Below are positions 35,755 through 43,660 of a stretch of 64,000 bases of DNA, piece by piece. The notes below the pieces were generated by a model. The model saw only the letters and a list, made by a program, of their open reading frames with translations, searched no databases and was not told the DNA's origin. The stretch is taken from assembly GCF_011762125.1 (NCBI RefSeq), contig NZ_JAASQN010000002.1:620001-684000 (forward strand), written 5' to 3'. The position numbers and the translations under genes are program-made. Position 1 is the stretch's first letter, and each line of letters starts with the position of its first letter. The stretch is from Sphingopyxis panaciterrae (GTDB lineage Bacteria > Pseudomonadota > Alphaproteobacteria > Sphingomonadales > Sphingomonadaceae).

Positions 35755-35945
35755 CCATTTATTTATGATCCGCCAAATTTTCTCAATAAATTCTCCGATA
35801 AATACTTATTGTTATTAATATACTATAATAATACTACGATACTGACCGGAAAGATATTTCCCGCTCGCATCAATCATGGCAGATCAGTCAATTATATTTT
35901 AATAGATTTATTATTTATACCGTTACAATAGGTGTTAACTCGCAT
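35755..35945 (-). promoter_or_regulatory. A/T-rich promoter region of TonB receptor copy 2
   Basis: About 190 bp are far richer in A+T than the rest of the window, with many TATAAT-like and TTATTA runs (for example TATACTATAATAATACTACG). Such patches in GC-rich genomes often mark strong promoters or sites for xenogeneic silencers. No single promoter could be chosen. Confidence 0.55.
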
Positions 35946-36697
35946 CTTTGCTTGACAACATTCTTCCTGGCACCACAATCGACCTGCTTTGCCTGGCGAC
36001 TGCGCATCGTGGCTTGACCCTGTCGCGACCGATGTTGACCGACGGGGTCCTGACGACTGCGCGTCACGCGTCGATATCGCCGGGGCCGACTTGCTTCAGG
36101 TCGTGCTTGCGGCGTGCCGCCCGCATGCAATCCAGGTCGACCTTTGGCCTCGTCAGGCATCGCGCGATGACAGCTGAAATCGCGACGGCGGGACGGCATC
36201 GACGGCCGGGCGAGTGCTGGCCGATGCGCGTCAGCGGGAGGGCCGCACAACATGCCCTCCGATCGTAATCCATCCGCAGCGTTTTGAGCTGCATAGCTTG
36301 GATGATCGCCCCCTCTGTATTTCCAAAGCTGCGAGAACAGCGTCACTTGATCGACGCGACGACGGAAGATTTACCGGGTGCGCCCGGCGAAGCGATGGAG
36401 AAACGTCGACGCGAACCGCCCAATGAAACATGCGAATGGCGAGATGTGATGAATCTTTCCGCAGCAAAGGCTGGGATCGAAAGCGGCGGACGCTCTCGCA
36501 GCGGGGAGGCCGCATCCGAGCCTGGACCACGCGTCGCGGACACCATCGGATAGAGCCACGACGAACCGCAATTCGCGTCTCTCGCGGCGAAAGCATCTCC
36601 AGGATTCTTTCTCACGGCCCGCTCCATCGTCTGGCGAACCCATATGAACGGCTCGCGATGGTCACGCGATGAATGCGCCCGTTCGCCCATCCAATGG
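35946..36697. other. Non-coding stretch of about 750 bp
   Basis: No family resemblance was found in any frame. It may be decayed DNA between the receptor and the NmrA-like gene. Confidence 0.45.
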
Positions 36698-37630
36698 TCA
36701 TTGCGGAAGCACGGCATTCGCGTTGCACTTTATCCAAGAGCGAAGGGAGGTTGGCTCGCGGGCGAGCAGGGTTTCGAGGACATTGCTGTTGCGGACAGAA
36801 AACTCATGCGTCTGCTCGAAATGGTAGAAGGCCAAAAAATATTCCTCGGCATGATCGCCGTAGAGCGCCTTGTAGCGAGGCCCGTTCAGCGATCGCCACG
36901 TCTCCGGACTCTCATCATAATCGATTCGCCGGCGAAAGACGTCGCTCAATATCTTCGCGACATCGCCGAACCGAAAAACGTCATGTCCACATTCAGCATC
37001 ATAATATTGACCGATATGCCGATCGTCGCGGCTCATGATGATATTCGCAGCAGCCTCGCCGATGTCAGCGGGGTCAACCCAGCTATGTCGGCGATCATAC
37101 GGCATCACGAACAGGTTCTGTTCGCGGATCGGCCCACTCCATCTGACCAGATCATCCATGAGGTACGCGGGCATGTTCAGATAGGTCACGGGCAACCCGC
37201 TGCCGTCCAGAACCGCTCTTGCGACATGGTGCTGCGTCAGCGTGCCGCCGATGCTCCGCCATCTTTCAGGGATATCGCTGAGCTTGGTGTAAGGAAGATT
37301 GCCGAGAATTCGCACGATCTGCCGTAAGCCCTTCTTGGATGTGGCCTCGGCACATAGAATCTCCATCGCCCTCTGCTCATCGAGAAAATCCGGCGTCACG
37401 ATGAAGGCGGCGGAAATTCCCTCCAAGGCCGCAGCCATGCTGGCGGGGTCGAGATAGTCTGCCGCAACCACCTCGGCATCGGGAAAGTCTGCCTGGAGCC
37501 GCTGGCGCTGATCGGCGTTGCGTGACACGAGCCGCAACTTCGTTTCAGGGCTTTTGTAGCGCACCCATCGAGCAAGCGGCAGGCCCAGATGGCCGGCTGC
37601 TCCAAAAATCAAGGCCCGGTCATCCACCAC
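36698..37630 (-). CDS. NmrA-like NAD(P)-binding protein (atypical SDR), copy 2
   Basis: The 310-residue protein starts at a GTG (37630 or 37627) after AAGGGGG. The cofactor loop ALIFGAAGHLGLPLARW and the blocks VTPDFLDEQRAMEIL, LPVTYLNMPAYLMDDLVRW and SWVDPADIGEAAANIIM mirror the protein at 380-1315. It is the second member of a repeated receptor/NmrA pair. Enzymatic role is not known. Confidence 0.85.
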   Translation of the reverse strand: MVDDRALIFGAAGHLGLPLARWVRYKSPETKLRLVSRNADQRQRLQADFPDAEVVAADYLDPASMAAALEGISAAFIVTPDFLDEQRAMEILCAEATSKKGLRQIVRILGNLPYTKLSDIPERWRSIGGTLTQHHVARAVLDGSGLPVTYLNMPAYLMDDLVRWSGPIREQNLFVMPYDRRHSWVDPADIGEAAANIIMSRDDRHIGQYYDAECGHDVFRFGDVAKILSDVFRRRIDYDESPETWRSLNGPRYKALYGDHAEEYFLAFYHFEQTHEFSVRNSNVLETLLAREPTSLRSWIKCNANAVLPQ

Positions 37631-37904
37631 TTTTCCCCCTTATCTCGCAGGCGGGCCCGTTTATTCGAGCGTGGGGTCGTGTTTTAGGGGGGATCGATGC
37701 CGCGTATATAGGAGTGAACATGTAGGAGCGGTGCCAGCGGCGCAGCAAATCAACAGCCGCATGCGCGCGCCATCGTGCACCAGCATAGCCCAAGCCGCAT
37801 CGCTAAAATCATGCGGCATCGAAACCCCTGATGTTATTATTATTTTTTCTCTTCCGGAGCGAACTTCCGGTTGCCGTGCGATCGTTAGGGTCAGGGCTCA
37901 CTGA

Positions 37905-38000
37905 TCAGAGCCAGAAGATGAAGGTTGCGGCGAGAGCGATAGCGGAGAAGAAGGCTCCTGGGCAGCGATCGTAGCGTGTTGCGACGCGCCTCCAGTCCCT
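37905..38000 (-). mobile_element. 3' end remnant of an IS5-family transposase
   Basis: On the minus strand the stretch encodes RDWRRVATRYDRCPGAFF, then SAIALAATFIFWL and a stop at 37905-37907. This is the conserved C-terminus of IS5-family transposases. Similarity ends abruptly near 38000, so only about 31 codons remain. The sequence GGGTCAGGGCTCA just beyond the stop may be part of the terminal repeat. Confidence 0.75.
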
Positions 38001-38162
38001 ATGCGGGCTTCCTATACCTCGTCGCCACTCTCAAATGTTGCCTCTGAATGTAAACGATACCTAGTGGCTCTCTGACCCATCGCGCTCCGCGCGTGCGGCT
38101 CCCGTACTCGATCAGCTATCCGTCGTGGATTTCTGCGGAGTTCTTCATCACCACGTATCGCC

Positions 38163-38202
38163 TGATAGCCACGAAGCATCGCTCACGATGTTCTGCCATA
38201 TC
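38163..38202 (+). promoter_or_regulatory. LysR-type site and promoter element upstream of the flavin hydroxylase gene
   Basis: TGATAGCCACGAAGCATCG (38163-38181) fits T-N11-A and matches 16 of 19 positions of the site at 50937. After 9 bp it is followed by TTCTGCCATATC (38191-38202), identical in sequence and spacing to the element after the 50937 site. The hydroxylase start is 34 bp further on. Confidence 0.65.
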
Positions 38203-38235
38203 TTAGATCGTCCGACGGCGGGCTAGCGTCGCCGC

Positions 38236-39903
38236 ATGAAACCAAGCGACTCCCTAGCTTCCGGCAAGAGCAAGCAACCTCGTGTCATTATCGTTGGCGG
38301 AGGGCCGACAGGGCTCGCCACCGCGCTTGAACTCGGCACACGTTCCATCGAGTGCCTTCTCGTCGAGCGGGAGATGCGTGGCGGCCATGCTCCGCGCGCC
38401 AAGACCACCAATGTTCGGACACGCGAGCTGCTCCGCCGTTGGGGAATTGCCGAAGCTTTGGCCGAAGCATCTCCGTTCGGCATCGATTATCCGACAGATG
38501 TGCACTTCGTAACGCGCCTGTCTGGACATTCTCTGACCCGCTTTGCCAACGCGCTTCAGGGTGCACCGACACGCGACGATCGCTACTCCGAACATGGGCA
38601 GTGGATTCCACAATATAAGCTTGAGAGCGTCCTCCGGGATCGGCTCACCGGTCTCGAGAACGTCGAGATCGAATATGGCTGCGAATTTGTCTCGTTCGAT
38701 CAGGACGAGGCCGGCGTTCGCGTCACCCTGCTTTCCGTCAGCACCGGCGAGGAGCGTGTGATCGAGGCCGACTATCTGGTGGGCGCCGACGGCGGGCGCA
38801 GTGCCGTGCGCGAGGCGATGGGCGCCGAGATGGAAGGCCGATCCAATCTCTCCCGAAACTACAACATCATCTTCCACGCGCCCGGTCTCGGCGATGCGCA
38901 CGCACATGGGCCGGGCGTCATGTACTGGCAGGTCAATCCCGAAAGCCCGAGTGTAATCGGCCCGATGGATGAAGGCGATCTTTGGTTCTTCATGCCGCTG
39001 ACCCTGCCGCCCGAGAAGACAATCACCGACGAAGAAGCAGTCGAACTGATCAAGCGATCGACCGGCATCGAGCTGCCCTATCGGATCCTCAGCTCCGACA
39101 TGTGGTTCGCGAGCCGGCTGCTGGCCAATAAATATCGCGAAGGGCGCGTGTTCCTGGCGGGCGACGCGTGCCATCTTCATCCGCCGTTCGGTGGCTTCGG
39201 TATGAACATGGGAGTTGCGGACGCGGTCGATCTCGGCTGGAAGCTTGGCGCGGTGCTGCAGGGCTGGGGTGGCCCTGCCTTACTCGACAGCTATGAAGCG
39301 GAGCGGAGACCGGTGCACAATCTGGTAATGGACGAGGCCGAGAGCAATCACGGAACCCAGCCGGCTACCCTCTTCCGGGACGGCATCGAGGACGAAGGAC
39401 CCGCAGGCGACGCGATCCGGCGGGAAGTGGCCGACATCATCGCGACGACGAAAGGGCGGGAATTCTACACCCTGGGTGTCGTGCTGGGCTTGCGGTACCT
39501 GGGTTCGCCCGTGATCGCCGAAGACGGCACCGAAGCCGAATGGCGCATGTCGCTCGACTATGTTCCGAGCGCAGCGCCCGGCAGCCTGGCCCCCCATGGG
39601 TGGCTCGCCGACGGATCCTCGCTCTACGATCAATTCGGTCCCGGGTTCACGCTCCTCGTCTTCGGCAACGTAGAAACACTCGGGGCGGAGCGGGAAGCCG
39701 CCACCACGGGCATCCCGCTGACAATCGTGAGGCTCGATGACTCTCGCCTCGCTGAGCGCTATGAAAAGCCGCTGGCGCTGATCCGGCCCGACCAGCATGT
39801 CGCCTGGCGTGGCGATGTCTGGGCGCCGGGTATGCTCGCCTTTGCCGCGGGCAAAGTGGCGGCACCCCCGGTCGCGACCGCCGCCGAGGCGAACGTCGGA
39901 TGA
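38236..39903 (+). CDS. FAD-dependent aromatic hydroxylase (PheA/TfdB-like)
   Basis: This group A flavoprotein monooxygenase has 555 residues. The FAD loop is VIIVGGGPTGLATALELGTR (residues 17-36), the DG motif is YLVGADGGRSAVRE, and the GD motif is GRVFLAGDACHLHPPFGGFGMNMGVADA. A C-terminal thioredoxin-like extension follows, as in phenol hydroxylases and TfdB/MhpA. It would hydroxylate a phenolic ring using NAD(P)H and O2. It is first of a two-gene run, with an ATGA overlap to the symporter, and has a T-N11-A site upstream. Confidence 0.9.
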   Translation: MKPSDSLASGKSKQPRVIIVGGGPTGLATALELGTRSIECLLVEREMRGGHAPRAKTTNVRTRELLRRWGIAEALAEASPFGIDYPTDVHFVTRLSGHSLTRFANALQGAPTRDDRYSEHGQWIPQYKLESVLRDRLTGLENVEIEYGCEFVSFDQDEAGVRVTLLSVSTGEERVIEADYLVGADGGRSAVREAMGAEMEGRSNLSRNYNIIFHAPGLGDAHAHGPGVMYWQVNPESPSVIGPMDEGDLWFFMPLTLPPEKTITDEEAVELIKRSTGIELPYRILSSDMWFASRLLANKYREGRVFLAGDACHLHPPFGGFGMNMGVADAVDLGWKLGAVLQGWGGPALLDSYEAERRPVHNLVMDEAESNHGTQPATLFRDGIEDEGPAGDAIRREVADIIATTKGREFYTLGVVLGLRYLGSPVIAEDGTEAEWRMSLDYVPSAAPGSLAPHGWLADGSSLYDQFGPGFTLLVFGNVETLGAEREAATTGIPLTIVRLDDSRLAERYEKPLALIRPDQHVAWRGDVWAPGMLAFAAGKVAAPPVATAAEANVG

Positions 39904-41210
39904 CCGAGACTTTGCCGCGTTTCTGGCAAGCGTTTCTGGAAGCCCCGATGCACCGCGTGCAAAAGCTTTCCATTCTCGCTCTTCTTGCGATGTGTGCGCT
40001 CGATGGAATCGATCTCTTCGCGATCACCTTCGCGGCGCCGGTCATCGCGCAGGAGATGGAGATCGGCGCGGCTGCGATCGGCGCGGTCTTGTCGGCAGCG
40101 CTGGCCGGCATGGCGCTCGGATCGCTGTTCCTGTCTCCCCTGGCGGACATTTACGGCAGGCGTAACTTGCTTGTGCTCAGCCTCCTGCTGATGATTTGTG
40201 GCACGATGTGGACCGCGTTGAGCGGCAGCCTATATGGCCTCATCGGATCGCGTCTTCTCACGGGGCTGGGCGTCGGCACCATGGCTGCGGTCATCAATCC
40301 GCTCGCGGCCGAATTTTCGAATGCGAAGCGGCGCGACCTCTCGGTCGCCCTCGTCAATCTCGGACTGCCTGCGGGCGCGATCCTGAGCGGCCTCCTCGCG
40401 GCCTGGATGATCCCGGCGCTGGGGTGGCGCTCGCTATTCCTTGTCGCCAGTGGACTTGGCATCGTCATGCTGCTGATCGTGCTGTTCTGGCTTCCGGAAT
40501 CGATCGTGGGAATTCTCACCCGTGGCGGTCCCGCGGCCCAGGCCCGCCTCAATGCGCTGCTCAGGCGGTGCGGCCAGCCGGAGACCGCTCCGGCCGAGCC
40601 CATAGCTCCGCTTGCCCAGCGCCGCTCGATCCGGCTGCTTCTGGCGCGCGCGGAACTTCCACACACACTCGTGGTCACGGCGATCTTCTTCCTGTTCAGC
40701 CTGTCACTCTATTATATCCAGAGCTGGATCCCGTCGCTTATCACCGGCGCGGGCTATAGCGTATCTCAAGCCGCGTTAACGGCCACCATGATGAGTGTAA
40801 GCGGCGTCGCCGGCGGCGCCGTCTTCGCGGCATTGGTTCCCCGGCTGGGGTTGAAGCAGGTCGTGATCGGCGCCATCACGCTGACCGGCCTCGCCATCGC
40901 ATCATTCGGGGTCGTACCGACAGAATTGCCGCTGCTGGTTGCGCTGTCGATCGTCGTGGGTGCGAGCACGATCGGCGGCATGGTCAATCTCTACGCCATT
41001 CTTTCCAGGAGCTTCCCCGCGACCGCGAGGGCGTCGGGCATCGGCTTCGCCATCGGCGTCGGGCGGTTCGGGAGCGCTCTCGGTCCGCTTTTGGGAGGTT
41101 TTCTGTTCTCCGCCGGATATGAGCGCGGCGCGGTTTCCATCATCATGGCGATGCCTGCCCTCGCTGCCGCCGCCCTTCTGATGATCCGCAAACAGCGCGA
41201 CTTCGCCTGA
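39900..41210 (+). CDS. Aromatic acid:H+ symporter (MFS, AAHS family)
   Basis: The carrier has 436 residues and 12 hydrophobic helices. The first helix contains the DGxD motif (ALDGIDLFAITFAAPVIA, Asp35 and Asp38) characteristic of PcaK/BenK/MhpT-like aromatic-acid symporters. The loop LSPLADIYGRRNLLVLSLLLM is the MFS signature. It probably brings an aromatic carboxylate into the cell, consistent with the adjacent decarboxylase and hydroxylase. Confidence 0.92.
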   Translation: MTETLPRFWQAFLEAPMHRVQKLSILALLAMCALDGIDLFAITFAAPVIAQEMEIGAAAIGAVLSAALAGMALGSLFLSPLADIYGRRNLLVLSLLLMICGTMWTALSGSLYGLIGSRLLTGLGVGTMAAVINPLAAEFSNAKRRDLSVALVNLGLPAGAILSGLLAAWMIPALGWRSLFLVASGLGIVMLLIVLFWLPESIVGILTRGGPAAQARLNALLRRCGQPETAPAEPIAPLAQRRSIRLLLARAELPHTLVVTAIFFLFSLSLYYIQSWIPSLITGAGYSVSQAALTATMMSVSGVAGGAVFAALVPRLGLKQVVIGAITLTGLAIASFGVVPTELPLLVALSIVVGASTIGGMVNLYAILSRSFPATARASGIGFAIGVGRFGSALGPLLGGFLFSAGYERGAVSIIMAMPALAAAALLMIRKQRDFA

Positions 41211-41243
41211 GAGACTATTTGAAGATCGGGGAGCGCAGGAATA

Positions 41244-41262
41244 TTATGCTCCGCATCTATCG
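41244..41262. promoter_or_regulatory. Degenerate T-N11-A site upstream of the LysR gene
   Basis: TTATGCTCCGCATCTATCG keeps the right half (GCAnCTATCG) and the T-N11-A spacing of the palindrome at 43437. It lies 43 bp before the LysR start, a normal place for autoregulation. Confidence 0.45.
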
Positions 41263-41305
41263 CAAATGAGCACTTCGATCAGCTCAGGCATTGGAGAAGA
41301 CCTTC

Positions 41306-42226
41306 GTGAAGCTCAGTCATATCCGCGATGTGGTCGCCGTCGCCGAGGCCGGGAGCCTCCGCGCAGCCAGCCGGCAACTCGGCATCACCCAGCCGACGAT
41401 CACGCGCAGCATTCGCGATACGGAGAATGAACTGGGCGTCTCGCTTTTCACGCGCCGGGCAAATGGCGTCACGCCTACGGAGCTCGGCAATATCTTCGTC
41501 CGACGCGCCATGGCGATTCAGTCGGAACTCCGCCGGGCCTATGAGGAACTCGAGCAGGCGAAAGGAAATTTCGTCGGTGAAGTCTCGGTCGCCCTGTCGT
41601 CCGCATCAGGCCTCGCGCTCATGCCGTCGATTCTCGGCGCATTTCGCCGCACCTATCCGAACGCTCTGCTCAAGCTTACCGAGAGCCTGTTCCAGCCGAT
41701 CGAGCATAATATTCTCACAGGCGAGATCGATTTCTACGTGGGTCCGCTCGACGAACATTTGTCCGCTGCGACGCTGTCGGTGGAGAAGCTTTTCGACAAC
41801 CGGCGCATGGTGGTCGCGCGAAAAGGACATCCGCTGGCGGGCACAAAAACGCTTGCCGGACTGCGCGATGCGCAATGGGTCCGACCCTCCTTCTCCACGC
41901 AATATGGCGAGGTGGAGTTCGAGACGATGTTCCATAACGCGGGGCTGGAGGAACCGGAGGTCGTAGTGCATTGCCAGTCCGCGCTGATGACGCTGCTGGC
42001 CGTCGCGAATTCGGACCTACTCACCGTCTTGCCGATGCAATGGATGGATTTCGCCCCGAGCAAGGAGGGCTTGCAGACGATCGATCTCGCCGACGCGCTC
42101 CATGCCGCGCCGATCTGCATCGTCCGGCGGGCGGACGTGCCCTTGACGCCGCTGGCCGAACGGCTTTGCGATCTCACGCGAAAGGCCGGACATAATTATC
42201 ATCTGCGCGCCTCGGGGCTGGAATGA
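41306..42226 (+). CDS. LysR-family transcriptional regulator
   Basis: The protein has 306 residues. A GTG start with GGAG 9 nt upstream gives the canonical opening MKLSHIRDVVAVAEAGSLRAASRQLGITQPTITRSIRDTENELGVSLFTR (winged HTH, residues 1-60). The remainder is the periplasmic-binding-like co-inducer domain. It lies between the hydroxylase/symporter genes and the decarboxylase gene, and T-N11-A elements precede each transcription unit of the surrounding module. It is the likely regulator of that module. Confidence 0.92.
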   Translation: MKLSHIRDVVAVAEAGSLRAASRQLGITQPTITRSIRDTENELGVSLFTRRANGVTPTELGNIFVRRAMAIQSELRRAYEELEQAKGNFVGEVSVALSSASGLALMPSILGAFRRTYPNALLKLTESLFQPIEHNILTGEIDFYVGPLDEHLSAATLSVEKLFDNRRMVVARKGHPLAGTKTLAGLRDAQWVRPSFSTQYGEVEFETMFHNAGLEEPEVVVHCQSALMTLLAVANSDLLTVLPMQWMDFAPSKEGLQTIDLADALHAAPICIVRRADVPLTPLAERLCDLTRKAGHNYHLRASGLE

Positions 42227-42247
42227 ACTCGTCAAGCCAGACAGCGG

Positions 42248-43369
42248 TCAAAGCCCAGGAAATGCGCGATTCTTGATCCCGAATAATTCCTGCGCGTTGC
42301 GGTAGGCGATCCGTTCCGCGTCGGCTTGGGACAAATTGGCGGTCCGGATGAAACGCATCGCTTCATCGCTGCGCTCATAGGGATAGTCGATGGCGAACAG
42401 GATGCGCCCGGCGCCCAATATATCGACGCAATAGCGCAGAACGTCATGTGAAAAGGTGCCGCTGGTGGTAATGAATATATTGGTCCTGAAATATTCGCTG
42501 GGTCCCTGTCGTAGCGGTTTGAGGCCCAGCTTCTCGCCGCCGCGGGCCATCAGGTTGCGATAGCGATTGTCGACCCGGGTGAAATAATAGGGAATGCCCT
42601 CCCCCATATGGCCGAGCACGACTTTCAGGCGGGGAAACTCGTCGAACACGCCAGCAAAGATCATGCGCAGCAGATGCAGGCTCGTATCCGCGCCATATCC
42701 CCACAAGGCACCGCTCAGCCCGAAATTCACGTAAGGTCCGACCATCGCCTGCGAAGGCGAACGCGGATGAAGATAGAGCGGCATGTCCTGGGCTTCGAGG
42801 GCCGCGAGAATGGGACGGAATTTGGGCTCGTCGAGATACTCGCCGAAGCTGTGCGAATTGACGATCACGCCGTTCAGGCCAAGCTGTTTCGCGCGCTCCA
42901 CTTCGCGCACCGCGGCTGCCGGGTTCTGCGGTGCAATGGCGGCAAGTCCGGCGAAGCGCGTCGGATGGGCCTGGATGATGGCCGTCAGCCCGTCATTCAA
43001 TTGCCGGGCAATTCGCGCACCCTCCTCCGGAAGAAAGGCTTGTGGACCGGGAATCGTGACGCTTAGCAGATGCATATCGACGCCGTTCGCGTCCATATCC
43101 TCCAGACGCGCGTCGATGCTGCACAGCTTCCGTGTCAGTTCTGAAGCTGCGGCACCGGTGCCGCCGCGGAGCAAGCTCGTATAGGCCTTTTCGGCATCGG
43201 TCATGCCCGGCGGGCCCGCGTCGAGCGCCGCCATCAGTTCGGGCGTCGCAAAAGCCTCTTCGGTGGCGATCACCGGTATACGGACCTCCCCGCTCGCGCG
43301 AGCGACACTGCTCACGACGGGCGCCGCCAAGGCGCCCGCGATCACCGCGCGTCGATTCCACTGTGCCAT
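42248..43369 (-). CDS. Amidohydrolase-family decarboxylase (LigW/gamma-resorcylate decarboxylase-like) with Tat-like leader
   Basis: The protein has 373 residues from ATG 43369 (GGAGAGAG upstream). The N-terminus QWNRRAVIAGALAAPVVSSVARA resembles a twin-arginine signal. The core is amidohydrolase_2: IPVIATEEAFATPE opens the barrel, HMGEGIPYYFTRVDNRY follows later, and ITTSGTFSHDVLRYCVDILGAGRILFAIDYPYE carries the metal-binding Asp. The usual E-x-H motif reads E-x-A (Glu37, Ala39). LigW-type 5-carboxyvanillate decarboxylases are reported to use a reduced set of ligands. A role in non-oxidative decarboxylation of a hydroxylated benzoate is likely. Confidence 0.82.
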   Translation of the reverse strand: MAQWNRRAVIAGALAAPVVSSVARASGEVRIPVIATEEAFATPELMAALDAGPPGMTDAEKAYTSLLRGGTGAAASELTRKLCSIDARLEDMDANGVDMHLLSVTIPGPQAFLPEEGARIARQLNDGLTAIIQAHPTRFAGLAAIAPQNPAAAVREVERAKQLGLNGVIVNSHSFGEYLDEPKFRPILAALEAQDMPLYLHPRSPSQAMVGPYVNFGLSGALWGYGADTSLHLLRMIFAGVFDEFPRLKVVLGHMGEGIPYYFTRVDNRYRNLMARGGEKLGLKPLRQGPSEYFRTNIFITTSGTFSHDVLRYCVDILGAGRILFAIDYPYERSDEAMRFIRTANLSQADAERIAYRNAQELFGIKNRAFPGL

Positions 43370-43436
43370 CCTCTCTCTCCTTTGCCCCTTAACTCGCACA
43401 GGCGCGCTTCGAGGAAAGATGACGCTCCGCCGCGTA

Positions 43437-43455
43437 CGATAGCTGGCAGCTATCG
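43437..43455. promoter_or_regulatory. Perfect T-N11-A palindrome between decarboxylase and TonB-receptor pseudogene
   Basis: CGATAGCTGGCAGCTATCG is a perfect 9+1+9 palindrome with T-N11-A geometry. It lies 67 bp upstream of the decarboxylase start on the minus strand and about 205 bp upstream of the broken receptor on the plus strand. It is the best match to the presumed binding motif of the local LysR regulator. Confidence 0.7.
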
Positions 43456-43660
43456 CAATTCGCAAATCGCGATCTGTGGCCAGCGACTGGAGACGTGCAC
43501 TTTGCAGAGGCTCGGGCGAACCGACGCGAGCGAAAGAAAGAGCGGTGGAAGCGGACCACAGCCTGCTCCGGAGCACAGCGGGCGGGCGAAATATCCGAGT
43601 TCCGGCAGCCGATCAAAACCATGGTCAGGCATGAAATAGCCGGCAGCAAGGGAGGGGAAG

